This document shows positions 41,657 to 49,567 of a DNA stretch of 64,000 nucleotides, piece after piece; the first letter of the stretch is position 1, and the number at the start of each line of letters is the position of its first letter. The DNA is from Fibrobacter sp. GTDB taxonomy: Bacteria > Fibrobacterota > Fibrobacteria > Fibrobacterales > Fibrobacteraceae. Under the pieces are notes generated by a model. The model searched no databases, was not told where the DNA came from, and worked only from the letters and a program-made list of their open reading frames with translations. The stretch lies in contig JAFVTX010000009.1 of the NCBI GenBank assembly GCA_017503015.1, positions 26,588 to 90,587 of the forward strand, written 5' to 3'. Both the position numbers and the translations under genes were made by a program.

Positions 41657-42457
41657 ATGAAAAATAAATTGTTCACACTTTTGTTTTTATCAGTTGTGTT
41701 TTGTCTGCTTGCTGGCTGCAATAAGCCTTTTATGCAGACTATGGGGTCTAACCCTATGCCGGTCTATCATGAACCGAGATGGTCCGGAGAGCAACAGAAG
41801 AATTTTACCGTGGGTGTAGACTTGTTCGGGACTCCTTACGGAATAGGCCAAAATGTGGACGAGGTTCATTCCGTAGGTGGTGACCTCTTTGCACAGTACC
41901 GTTTCTTGGACGTGTTCTTTGTGCAGGCCGCGTTCGCAGGAAACGGCGGTTCCCTGAAGTTCGACTGTAATGACAAACCCTGCTGGGACAAATACCGCGA
42001 ATGGATGAACTCCAAAGAAGGCGGAGATTCCTATTCGTTCTGGTCCTTGCAAGAACAGGCGATGCTCGGGCTGGATTTTAACGTAGGATTCGTTCAGTTC
42101 GGTTTTGGCGGTGGCGTTATGCTGTCCCAGTCCAACGGCGACTACGAAGACAAACGTAAGGAACTTGCGGAAAGCGGAGTCATAGATAGCCCTGCAGAAA
42201 GCTCCGAAATTTTCCCCATGATAGGAATTTGGTATGGTTTCAATCTTGGAAAAAATGCTCGTTACGGAGTCATCAAGAACGAGACCAGAATGGTCTTTTC
42301 CGACGATTTGTCTGAAGAAGGTTCTTTGGTCAGCGGCGTAGGGTCGGCTATGTCCATGGGCCTTGTCTATTACCATCCGTCAGGGTTCCACGGCGGCGTG
42401 TCCACCTCGACGCAGGAGCTGTTCTCCATAAGTCTGGGTAAGACCTTCTCCTTCTAG
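41657..42457 (+). CDS. Outer-membrane lipoprotein, beta-barrel-like
   Basis: A 266-residue protein with a lipoprotein signal ending LLAGC. The mature part alternates in barrel-like strands (FGFGGGVMLSQ, SMGLVYYHP) and ends LGKTFSF, with a terminal Phe. ATG 41657 is chosen because it starts the signal and has AAGGAAG upstream. It has its own promoter and structured leader and ends at a bidirectional terminator. Function is unknown. Confidence 0.75.
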   Translation: MKNKLFTLLFLSVVFCLLAGCNKPFMQTMGSNPMPVYHEPRWSGEQQKNFTVGVDLFGTPYGIGQNVDEVHSVGGDLFAQYRFLDVFFVQAAFAGNGGSLKFDCNDKPCWDKYREWMNSKEGGDSYSFWSLQEQAMLGLDFNVGFVQFGFGGGVMLSQSNGDYEDKRKELAESGVIDSPAESSEIFPMIGIWYGFNLGKNARYGVIKNETRMVFSDDLSEEGSLVSGVGSAMSMGLVYYHPSGFHGGVSTSTQELFSISLGKTFSF

Positions 42458-42499
42458 CTCAAGCGACTGTTCGCCGATATTGTTTTTTTGTCCATATGC

Positions 42500-42532
42500 A
42501 AAAAAAGTCCCGGAATTTCTTCCGGGACTTTT
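42500..42532. terminator. Bidirectional intrinsic terminator
   Basis: AAAAGTCCCGGAA (42503-42515) pairs with TTCCGGGACTTTT (42520-42532), with A and T runs on both sides; it serves the convergent genes at 41657 and 42593. Confidence 0.88.
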
Positions 42533-42592
42533 CATATCTGCTTTAATTTGGTTTAGGCCGTCGCGAAACTGGTCCGCGACGTTATGCTGCCA

Positions 42593-44170
42593 TTACTTGC
42601 TGAGTGTCTGAACCTGCACGTCCCAGCTCTGGTTGCCAAGAGCGATGCGGTAGGTGCTTGCGGCACCGGCCTTCATGTTCTTGGTGTCCACGGCGGGTGC
42701 CGCGTTCGGGTCCTTCTTGGGAACGCCAATGTGGCGGTTGCCCTTGAGGAATTCGATACCCTTGTTGCCAGCCTTCGTCTGGAGGCAGCCCGTGATGAAG
42801 ATGGTTTCGTCGGTAACCGGCAGACCATTTTCTTCGAGGAGGGCCTTGGCCTTCGGAATGCCCGGTTCGAGAATTTCTTCTGCGCACTGGACGCCCGGAT
42901 AGGCTTCCTTGAACGGCTTCATGTTGAACTGGTCGGCAGCGATCTTCACGAGTTCCGGATCCGGTTCGCAAGGAGTCTTGCCCTGGTAGCCGAGGAGCAT
43001 CTTGCCGTAGCCTTCGGTCATCTTGAACCAAGTACCGCGGCCTGCGGCCTGGTTCAGGGTGTTCATGTAAGCCTGCTGGAAGTAGAACTGGGAAACCGGC
43101 GTCACGGAAGAAGCAAAGCCACCGCGGCGGACGCATTCACTCATGTTCTCGATAACCTTCGGGAACAGGTGGAAGGTCTTGGTTTCACGCATCATGAGGG
43201 TGTTGGCGGTAAGAGCGCCACCCGGCATGGGGCTGAAGATCACGTCGGTGGTAATCTGACGGGCTTCAGGCGGGAAGTTGTAGTCCTTGAGGCATTCGAC
43301 GGCCACGTTGTTGGCTTCCATGAGTTCCGGAATGTGGTCATCGACGATGCTGTCTTCACCGAGGGCGAGCTTGTAGTCCGTACCCTTGAGGGCGTGGAAC
43401 ATGGAGAACAGGTCGGGCTGAGCCGTACCGCCGGAAAGGGGCTTGCGGCCGAGGTCCACACCGTCGGCGCCACCTTCGATAGCGGCCTTGTACTGGGCCA
43501 CACCGGTACCGCAGGTGTCATGGCTGTGGATGCGGAGTTCCACCTTGTCGCCGAGGAGCTTACGGGCGCGCTTGAAGGTTTCATAAACCTTGGTCGGGTT
43601 CGTGGTACCGGAAGCGTCCTTGAAGCAAACGGAAGCGAACGGAACGCCTGCGTCCAAGATGTTGCGGAGGATGCGTTCGTAGAATTCCGGGTTGTGGGCG
43701 GCGTTGAGGTCGCATCCCGGAGGAAGTTCCATCATGGTCACGACGACTTCGTGTTCCAGACCGGCGTCGGTGATGCACTTGCCGGAGTAGATGAGGTTGT
43801 TCACGTCGTTGAGGGCGTCAAAGTTACGGATGCGGGTCATGCCGTGCTTCTTGAACATGTCGGCATGGAGCTTGATCATGTCGCGCGGCTGCGGAGCGAG
43901 GGCCACCACGTTGATACCGCGGGCAAGGGTCTGCAGGCGGATGTTCGGGCCGACAACGCGGCGGAACTCGTCCATCATGTCGAAAGCGTCTTCGCCGCAG
44001 TTCTGGTACAGGGCCTGGAAACGGGCGCCACCACCAGCTTCAAAGTGGGTGATGCCGGCCTTCACGGCAGCTTCCACCGCGGGCATAAAGTCCTTGGCGA
44101 AAACACGGGCACCGAAAATAGACTGGAAACCATCGCGGAACGAGGTGTCCTGGAACTTGATCTTTTTCAT
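42593..44170 (-). CDS. Oxaloacetate decarboxylase / pyruvate carboxylase-type carboxyltransferase subunit
   Basis: A 525-residue HMGL-like carboxyltransferase. DTSFRDGFQS is the conserved metal/pyruvate site (usual DTTLRDG.QS), CFKDASGTTNP carries the metal-binding region, and RIHSHDTCGTG the His pair. It matches OadA/PycB over the catalytic and linker regions. The C-terminus stops after a short YRIALGNQSWDVQV strand where a biotinyl domain (AMKM) would begin, so the biotin carrier must be a separate protein. It probably links pyruvate and oxaloacetate in succinate fermentation or a sodium pump. Confidence 0.88.
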   Translation of the reverse strand: MKKIKFQDTSFRDGFQSIFGARVFAKDFMPAVEAAVKAGITHFEAGGGARFQALYQNCGEDAFDMMDEFRRVVGPNIRLQTLARGINVVALAPQPRDMIKLHADMFKKHGMTRIRNFDALNDVNNLIYSGKCITDAGLEHEVVVTMMELPPGCDLNAAHNPEFYERILRNILDAGVPFASVCFKDASGTTNPTKVYETFKRARKLLGDKVELRIHSHDTCGTGVAQYKAAIEGGADGVDLGRKPLSGGTAQPDLFSMFHALKGTDYKLALGEDSIVDDHIPELMEANNVAVECLKDYNFPPEARQITTDVIFSPMPGGALTANTLMMRETKTFHLFPKVIENMSECVRRGGFASSVTPVSQFYFQQAYMNTLNQAAGRGTWFKMTEGYGKMLLGYQGKTPCEPDPELVKIAADQFNMKPFKEAYPGVQCAEEILEPGIPKAKALLEENGLPVTDETIFITGCLQTKAGNKGIEFLKGNRHIGVPKKDPNAAPAVDTKNMKAGAASTYRIALGNQSWDVQVQTLSK

Positions 44171-44229
44171 TTGTGTCTTCCTATGGGATAAATCCCTGGT
44201 TTTTACTGTACAATAAAATACGGGGGGAA

Positions 44230-44408
44230 ATATAGATAATTCGGAATTATGATTTCAGATTTCGGATTTTTATTCCAGATAATAAGTCCGAAATCCGAGC
44301 TATGAGTTCCAAATTAATCTTAATTCCGAAATCCGAACTCCGAAACCCGAGCTATGAATTCCAAATTAATCTTAATTCCGAACTCCGAAATCCGAACTCC
44401 GAATTCAT
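44230..44408. repeat. Long CCGAA/AATTC word repeat with a 60-bp tandem copy
   Basis: Shuffled TTCCGAAATCCGAAC words. A unit of about 60 bp (GAGCTATGARTTCCAAATTAATC and following) occurs twice in tandem. It separates two minus-strand genes. Confidence 0.65.
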
Positions 44409-44410
44409 AA

Positions 44411-45235
44411 TTAAATAAACATCATGGTGTTCAGTTTGGCACGGTATTTCCAGGTGAGTTCGTGCTTGGGGCCCAGGACGCCAAAGAGGGTGAGCATGGC
44501 CTTCTTGGCGGCCCCGTCGTTCCATTCAGGGGATTCTACGAACAAATTAAGAAATGCCTGCAGGGCGCTTTCAAAGTCTTCGGCGCAGGCCAGCTTGCAG
44601 GCCTCGTGATAGACGACGGCTTCCTTGCCCGTAACGTCCTTCTTGGCGGCTTCGGCATGAAAGTCCAGCAGCTCCAGCAGAGATTTCGCCTCCCGGTACT
44701 GGTCGTCGGCTTCGGTGAACTTGGCAAGAACTTCCTTCGCCTTTTCAGTATCACCCATGCCGAGGCTTGCCTTGGCCCACAGGAGCTGCAACTTCTTGTC
44801 GTCGGGGGTCTTGGCGAGGGCTTCGTCCAGCATCGGGAGCGCCTGGTCAAAATTCTTCTGGGCGATGGCGTCTTCCAGGGCCATCTGGAAACGGGCCTCG
44901 TCACTCACGAAGAACTTTTCGAGACGCTTCTTCAGGTCCGCTTCGGGGAGTACCCCCTGGATGACATCGGCAATCTGGCCTTTGTCTACAATATGGACTT
45001 CAGGCACGGACCGCACCCGGAAAGCCTGGATGAGCTGCATATTTTCCCGTTCGTCACAGCTCACGACACCCAGCGTAAAGTCCATGCTGGTAGAAAGAGT
45101 CCCCAGCAGCTGGGAATAGGGGGCGCAGTCGGGGTATTCTGCCGAGGAGAAAAGTACGGCGACGGCGCGGTTTTCGGAGGCCTGAGCCACCTCTGTTTCA
45201 AAATTTTCAGCGGTAATTTGAACTACTTTAGCCAT
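44411..45235 (-). CDS. CnoX/YbbN-like thioredoxin-fold chaperone
   Basis: A 274-residue protein with an N-terminal thioredoxin fold (residues 1-105), a TPR-like middle (ARFQMALEDAIAQKNFDQAL) and the C-terminal segment typical of YbbN (AKKAMLTLFGVLG...YRAKLNTMMF). The redox motif WCGPC reads EYPDCAP, keeping only one cysteine, as in YbbN proteins that act as chlorine- or stress-activated holdases for GroEL. TAAATT (45247-45242, minus) ends 6 bases before the ATG, a candidate leaderless start. Confidence 0.85.
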   Translation of the reverse strand: MAKVVQITAENFETEVAQASENRAVAVLFSSAEYPDCAPYSQLLGTLSTSMDFTLGVVSCDERENMQLIQAFRVRSVPEVHIVDKGQIADVIQGVLPEADLKKRLEKFFVSDEARFQMALEDAIAQKNFDQALPMLDEALAKTPDDKKLQLLWAKASLGMGDTEKAKEVLAKFTEADDQYREAKSLLELLDFHAEAAKKDVTGKEAVVYHEACKLACAEDFESALQAFLNLFVESPEWNDGAAKKAMLTLFGVLGPKHELTWKYRAKLNTMMFI

Positions 45236-45245
45236 ATGCTAAATT

Positions 45246-45358
45246 TAGTTAATAGTTACACGCACCTTCGGTGCAGTTACTAGTTACTAGTGAAATTAAA
45301 ATACAAGAAGTGTCTTTTTGAGAGCCTCTAATAACTAGTAACTTAGAGCTAGTAACTA
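45246..45358. repeat. TAGTTACTAGTTACTAGT word repeat with GCACC-TTC-GGTGC hairpin
   Basis: TAGTTAATAGTTAC words, the perfect hairpin at 45262-45274, and complementary TAATAACTAGTAACT words on the far side. It separates two divergent genes. Confidence 0.65.
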
Positions 45359-45366
45359 ATTTTATC

Positions 45367-45372
45367 TATATT
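45367..45372 (+). promoter_or_regulatory. -10 element for the sensor operon (leaderless type)
   Basis: TATATT ends 7 bases before the ATG at 45380. Confidence 0.45.
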
Positions 45373-45379
45373 CCTCTCC

Positions 45380-45883
45380 ATGAGTACCTGCCCGTTTTGC
45401 AAATCCGAAGTCGCCCAGATGAAAATCGGTCATCTGGACCTGCGCATGTGCCCCAAGTGCTTTTCGGCGTTTTTCCCCTGTGACCAGACCACGGCCCTTC
45501 GAGGAGACCTGCCGGACAAGTCCCGCGAACTCTGGTACAACGCCCTGCTTGCAAAGAACGTGGCGGACCCGGACATGACAGGCGCCTGTTGCATCGACCA
45601 CGGCGAGCCGCTGGTAGATGGCAAGATTCCCGACTACGGCTACGAGGGCAAGGTGACCACCTGCTGCAAGATGTTCCATTTGCCGCCTTCCATGGTCCTG
45701 CGCATTCTCAAGCGGACCATCGACTCGCCTTTCCAGAAACCGGCCTCTAGTGGCAAGCACCATTTCTTTTTTATCCGCGCTATCGATTCACTTGTTTCTA
45801 AATTATTCGGTGAAAAACAACCCGATGAAGATCCTTTGGATGCCATTCCGTACAACATCCACCTGAAAAAATTCTTCGAGTAG
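45380..45883 (+). CDS. Zinc-ribbon protein of unknown function
   Basis: A 167-residue cytoplasmic protein. The N-terminus has CPFC and CPKC, a zinc ribbon; further Cys pairs (CCID, CCKM) may bind metal too. The C-terminal half is helical (LRILKRTIDSPF, AIDSLVSKLFGEK). It starts MSTCPFCKSEVAQMKIG with a -10 element 7 bases upstream. It is the first gene of a four-gene run on the plus strand with the two membrane proteins and the permease. No function is recognised. Confidence 0.75.
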   Translation: MSTCPFCKSEVAQMKIGHLDLRMCPKCFSAFFPCDQTTALRGDLPDKSRELWYNALLAKNVADPDMTGACCIDHGEPLVDGKIPDYGYEGKVTTCCKMFHLPPSMVLRILKRTIDSPFQKPASSGKHHFFFIRAIDSLVSKLFGEKQPDEDPLDAIPYNIHLKKFFE

Positions 45884-45884
45884 C

Positions 45885-46631
45885 ATGAAAAAGACCTATA
45901 TCATCCTTTCGGCTATAGCGGCAGCGGTCCTGCTGGCTTACTTGCTGCTCCCCAAGGTCACCTTCGAAGAGGCGGTATTCCCTCTTGAAAAGGGCGTGAC
46001 CTTGCTTGCCTACGATGATCAGGCCGACGGAGGAATGTCCAGGATTGAATTCGGGAAAGAAGGCGACGCCCTTTCTTTCCGCTGCACCCTTGGAGAAGAC
46101 ACCACCCTTGCCGCCTGGTGCGGGCTTCTCTGGAACTTTGATCCGGACAGCGCCAAACTTTACCGCAACTGGTCCCTTGTAGATTCCCTGATTTTTGACA
46201 TGGAAGTCCAGGGGACCCAAGAGGTCTTGGTGAAACTCTGGACCTACGACCCGGACATTACCGACATCAAAAAGGCTAAGACGTTCAGGCTGCTGATGAA
46301 AGAACTGCCCCTGCAGAAAGGCCGTAACCGCGTCGCCATTCCCATAGACCAGCTCTACACGCCGGATTTCTGGTACGAAGATGTGAAGACGGAATCGGGC
46401 AACAAGCACACTCACATGGAAACCGCTGCACGGCTAGAAATCGCCCCCGGCTGGAACCAGGCCCGTGGCAAGTCATTTTCGCTCAAGATTCACGGCATCA
46501 AGGCCATCGGCATGAGCAGTTTCAGTTTCGGAATCGTGCTCGCTATTTTTGTGGTGCTGACCATTATAGCCGTCGGCAGACGGCACCAGGTCATGGACGA
46601 AACCGAAAGAGAAGATGAAGAACAGAAATAA
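45885..46631 (+). CDS. Membrane-anchored protein with periplasmic carbohydrate-binding-like domain
   Basis: A 248-residue protein with a short cytoplasmic start, a membrane helix (ILSAIAAAVLLAYLLLP), a 190-residue periplasmic domain and a second helix (FGIVLAIFVVLTIIAVG) with a charged cytoplasmic tail. The periplasmic part (SLIFDMEVQGTQEVLVKLWT, LYTPDFWYED) has the layout of galactose-binding-like/CIA30-type domains and resembles that of the next gene. It begins 1 base after the previous stop and overlaps the next gene by 17 bases. It has no HTH, so it may be a partner or co-sensor. Confidence 0.72.
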   Translation: MKKTYIILSAIAAAVLLAYLLLPKVTFEEAVFPLEKGVTLLAYDDQADGGMSRIEFGKEGDALSFRCTLGEDTTLAAWCGLLWNFDPDSAKLYRNWSLVDSLIFDMEVQGTQEVLVKLWTYDPDITDIKKAKTFRLLMKELPLQKGRNRVAIPIDQLYTPDFWYEDVKTESGNKHTHMETAARLEIAPGWNQARGKSFSLKIHGIKAIGMSSFSFGIVLAIFVVLTIIAVGRRHQVMDETEREDEEQK

Positions 46632-47523
46632 GATACTCGGTTTAATATTCTTTGCCGTAGCCTTCGCCTTGTGGGGGCTTTTCTTTACGCAGTTCAAAAG
46701 TAACGCCCTGGAGTTGTTCCCGTCAAGGACTTTCGAAATCTACACCCTGACAGACCACGAGGCCATGGGCTTTTCCACCTCCGAAGTGACGGTAAGCGAT
46801 TCCCTCGTGGATGCAGTGGTGAATATCCGGAGCGGCAAGGCGTTCCCTTTTGCCGGGTTCGGATTCAACCTGATGTCCCAAAACGGAAGGCCCGCAGGCT
46901 ACATGGACCTGTCCAGGTTTGATTCCCTGGAGGTGGAAGTTTCCACCGTGCGGATGAATTCTATTGGTCTACGCATTCTCACAGACGACCCTCAGTATTC
47001 GCAGAAGGGACTGTACATGAGTTACCGCCCTCTGGAAACCCAGGCTCCGGCAGATCGAAGTTTCGGGGTGGCCAAGGTCGCTATCGCTGATTTCAAGACG
47101 GCGGAATGGTGGCTTGCCGGCATGGGGCTGGAAAAAGACGATGGTCTTACTTATTTATATAGGGCCATGCTTCTCGAGGTTTATAACGGCCGAGGCACCC
47201 TGCGGGGAATTCCCGACGCTATCCAGGTCAAGTCCCTGCGGCTTTGGGGCGAAAACCGCGATTTTAAGAAGGGAATGTTCTTTGTCCTTGGACTGCTGGC
47301 CATACTCTTTGTATGTTTTATTTACAGGGCTTTCCGTAAGCCAGAAGACAGAGCCGCCCAGAAACAACAAATGGAGAAGGTCGCTCGTCTTTTGAAGACT
47401 ACGGACAAGTCCCTGGCCGAAATCGCTCTTGAAGTGGGGGAGAAGAAGGCCTCTCGTCTAGAGCGGAATTTCCGTAAGGTCTACAGGCTTTCGCCGCTGG
47501 AATACAGGAGGAAGAATGATTAA
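46615..47523 (+). CDS. Membrane-bound one-component sensor with C-terminal AraC-type HTH
   Basis: A 302-residue protein with a membrane helix (residues 7-25), a periplasmic domain of about 195 residues (SLEVEVSTVRMNSIGLRI, VAIADFKTAEWW), a second helix (MFFVLGLLAILFVCFIYRAF) and a cytoplasmic C-terminus. The last 50 residues (SLAEIALEVGEKKASRLERN, RLSPLEYRR) match the second helix-turn-helix of AraC proteins; the first HTH is short or missing. The layout predicts direct sensing of a periplasmic ligand, perhaps a sugar, and DNA binding from the membrane. It overlaps its neighbours at both ends. Confidence 0.8.
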   Translation: MKNRNKILGLIFFAVAFALWGLFFTQFKSNALELFPSRTFEIYTLTDHEAMGFSTSEVTVSDSLVDAVVNIRSGKAFPFAGFGFNLMSQNGRPAGYMDLSRFDSLEVEVSTVRMNSIGLRILTDDPQYSQKGLYMSYRPLETQAPADRSFGVAKVAIADFKTAEWWLAGMGLEKDDGLTYLYRAMLLEVYNGRGTLRGIPDAIQVKSLRLWGENRDFKKGMFFVLGLLAILFVCFIYRAFRKPEDRAAQKQQMEKVARLLKTTDKSLAEIALEVGEKKASRLERNFRKVYRLSPLEYRRKND

Positions 47524-48643
47524 GCATTGGAACTTGGACAAGGTCATGCATTTTCTCAAGATCCTGGTCCTGTTTACGGTCGGGATGTTGCTGATCTATT
47601 ACCTGAGGGGCGTCCTGTTTCCGTTCTTTGCGGCGTTTCTCATCGCCTATATCGTAGATCCCATAGTAAACCGCTTGCAAAAGAAGGTCAAGCACCGTAT
47701 TATCGCCGTCATAATCGTGTTATTGGTGGCTGGGCTTGCCATTGCGGGCGCTCTTCGCCTGTTTATTCCCTTGGTGATTGGTGAAGTGCAGAACCTGGGC
47801 GTTCTTATCGCCAAGGTGTTCAACGATTCGGAATGGGCGGCACGGATTGAAAAGTTGATGCCCGGCGGATTGTACGAAACCATCCAGTCCTTGATTTCTT
47901 GGGAGCAGTTGTCCGCTTCCATGCAGCACCTGGATTTCTGGAGAGAAGTGCAGAATATCGCTGGCAAGGTTCTTCCGGGAGCCTGGGGTGTTCTCTCCTA
48001 CACGGGAACAATCGTTTTGTGGTTCTCCGGTGCAGCAGTGATATTCATGTATCTGGTGTTTATCATGCTGGATATGCCCAAGCTCCGTCGGGGCTTGTAC
48101 AGCCTGGTTCCTGAACGGTTTCAGGACAATGCTATATCCTTCGCGAAAGAAACAGACCGCTTTATGGGAACCTATTTCCGCGCCCAGTCCCTAGTGGCCT
48201 TGACGGTGGGTACTCTCTATGCTATAGGGTTCGGAATAATGGGGCTTCCCATGGGGGTTGCCTTCGGGCTTTTTTCCGGCGCCCTCAACATGATTCCCTA
48301 TTTACAGCTCACCACCATCCCGCTGGCCCTTGTTTTGGCCGTGGTTCACGCCCTGAATACGGGCATGCCCTTCTGGGAAGTGGCCTTGATTATTTGCTCC
48401 ATTTACCTTGTTGTACAGGTCATTCAGGACTTTTTCCTGGTTCCTCACATTGTCGGAGGCTCCATGAATCTGCCTCCCGTGGGCATTCTTTTGTCCTTGT
48501 CGATATGGGGTAAGTTGTTGGGCTTCTTAGGGTTACTTGTCGCTATCCCGTTCACTTGTCTGTGCTTGGTGTACTTGCAGAAGCTCCCCAAGAACAGGTA
48601 TGACGAAGACCTTGATTCGCCCGAACCGCCCCCCGAGGCTTGA
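47516..48643 (+). CDS. AI-2E family transporter (PerM/YdiK type)
   Basis: A 375-residue membrane protein with about eight helices. Family features are the N-terminal FLIAYIVDPIVNRLQKK segment and the C-terminal VHALNTGMPFWEVALII...VPHIVGGSMNLPP, with LGFLGLLVAIPFTCL. Members transport autoinducer-2, ions or unknown solutes. It overlaps the AraC-sensor gene by 8 bases, so it is the last gene of that operon and might be its target or partner. Confidence 0.88.
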   Translation: MIKHWNLDKVMHFLKILVLFTVGMLLIYYLRGVLFPFFAAFLIAYIVDPIVNRLQKKVKHRIIAVIIVLLVAGLAIAGALRLFIPLVIGEVQNLGVLIAKVFNDSEWAARIEKLMPGGLYETIQSLISWEQLSASMQHLDFWREVQNIAGKVLPGAWGVLSYTGTIVLWFSGAAVIFMYLVFIMLDMPKLRRGLYSLVPERFQDNAISFAKETDRFMGTYFRAQSLVALTVGTLYAIGFGIMGLPMGVAFGLFSGALNMIPYLQLTTIPLALVLAVVHALNTGMPFWEVALIICSIYLVVQVIQDFFLVPHIVGGSMNLPPVGILLSLSIWGKLLGFLGLLVAIPFTCLCLVYLQKLPKNRYDEDLDSPEPPPEA

Positions 48644-48668
48644 TTTATGGGGGTTGGGGAAAATCAAG

Positions 48669-48723
48669 AAAAAAAAATTTTTTTTGAAAAAAGTTCCCCA
48701 TTTGTCAAAAAAAAAGGTATAAT
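48669..48723 (+). promoter_or_regulatory. A/T-tract promoter region of HU gene
   Basis: An A9T8 palindrome (48669-48685), a second A-run, and TATAAT (48718-48723) lie 40 bases before the HU start. GGGGAA (near 48655) and TTCCCC (near 48694) could close a hairpin over the A/T core. Confidence 0.5.
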
Positions 48724-48763
48724 ATACGCATAACTTTCTTAAACCTAACTCAGGAGTTAAAAA

Positions 48764-49063
48764 ATGAACAAACAAGATCTCATTGAAGCCATCCTCGCTA
48801 ACAAGGAAGCTGGTTTTGAATCCAAGGCTGCCGCTGGCCGCGCTGTTGATGCCGTTCTCGACGGTATCGCCGCCGGTATCAAGAAGGACGGCAATGTCCA
48901 GCTGATCGGCTTCGGCACCTTCGCTGTGAAGAGCCGCGCTGCTCGCACCGGTCGCAATCCGCAGACTGGCGCTACCATCAAGATCAAGGCTTCCAAGACT
49001 GTTGGCTTCAAGGCCGGTGCTGCCCTCAAGGCTGACGCTGCTAAGTCCAAGGCCAAGAAGTAA
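48764..49063 (+). CDS. hup: HU-family DNA-binding protein
   Basis: A 99-residue histone-like protein. MNKQDLIEAI is the normal start, GFGTFAVKSRAARTGRNPQTG is the DNA-binding arm with the conserved RxGRNPxTG, and the C-terminus has an Ala/Lys-rich tail. An AGGAGTTAAAAA site precedes the ATG, and a strong terminator follows. It bends DNA and shapes the nucleoid. The codon usage is highly biased, as expected for an abundant protein. Confidence 0.96.
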   Translation: MNKQDLIEAILANKEAGFESKAAAGRAVDAVLDGIAAGIKKDGNVQLIGFGTFAVKSRAARTGRNPQTGATIKIKASKTVGFKAGAALKADAAKSKAKK

Positions 49064-49080
49064 TCGATCTTTTGAGGTCT

Positions 49081-49115
49081 AAAAAAGGCTGCCCTTCGGG
49101 GTAGCTTTTTTTTTG
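49081..49115 (+). terminator. Intrinsic terminator after HU
   Basis: AAAGGCTGCCC-TTCG-GGGTAGCTTT is followed by a run of T. Confidence 0.85.
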
Positions 49116-49229
49116 TACCTAAAAGATGTAAGTTTGTATGTGCCTCTAAACGGGCCTGTTGTTTTGGATACGCTTAAATATCGCGGGGAAGTTTATTTAT
49201 ATTATGGGTTGAAGAAAAGGAAGGTTTTT

Positions 49230-49415
49230 ATGAATAAAATATTTGTCGGTGCGATGTTGGTCGCTTCTATTTTCATCGGGGCTTGCGGAAGTTCTTCGAC
49301 AAGCGAGGCAAAGGACAATTGCACCGATGACCCGAACTTGCCGGAATGCCAGCAGAATGAAGATGATCAGCAGAATACGGAACCGGAGGAACAAGAACCT
49401 TCCGTGCTTGAGTAG
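49230..49415 (+). CDS. Small acidic lipoprotein
   Basis: A 61-residue protein with a lipoprotein signal (MNKIFVGAMLVASIFIGAC) and a very acidic, Gln/Glu-rich mature part with one CTDDPNLPEC loop that may form a disulfide. ATG 49230 has GAAGG upstream, and TATATT at 49198-49203 is the probable -10. It has its own terminator at 49461-49489. Short Fibrobacter lipoproteins of this kind have no known function. Confidence 0.7.
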   Translation: MNKIFVGAMLVASIFIGACGSSSTSEAKDNCTDDPNLPECQQNEDDQQNTEPEEQEPSVLE

Positions 49416-49460
49416 AAAAACAAAGTTGATTCCGTAACTCTTTGCTGATCAATTAGTTAA

Positions 49461-49489
49461 ATGTTCCTTGCTGCAAGGGACATTTTTTT
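49461..49489 (+). terminator. Intrinsic terminator after small lipoprotein
   Basis: ATGTTCCTTG (49461-49470) pairs with CAAGGGACAT (49474-49483), with one T-G pair, followed by seven T. Confidence 0.82.
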
Positions 49490-49500
49490 GTGAAAACATA

Positions 49501-49531
49501 TTGCCTTTTTTACATTTTTTGGCTATATTTG
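49501..49531 (+). promoter_or_regulatory. Promoter of the carB leader
   Basis: TTGCCT (49501-49506), 17-bp spacer, TATATT (49524-49529) within TATATTTG. Transcription should start near 49536, about 265 bases before carB. Confidence 0.65.
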
Positions 49532-49567
49532 CGCAAGTTTGAACTGAATGAACTTTGACTGATTAAG

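Noticed and set aside
42584..44191. 535-codon plus-strand frame opposite the carboxyltransferase gene
   Set aside because: Same cause: a shadow of a highly biased gene; no domain and no promoter.
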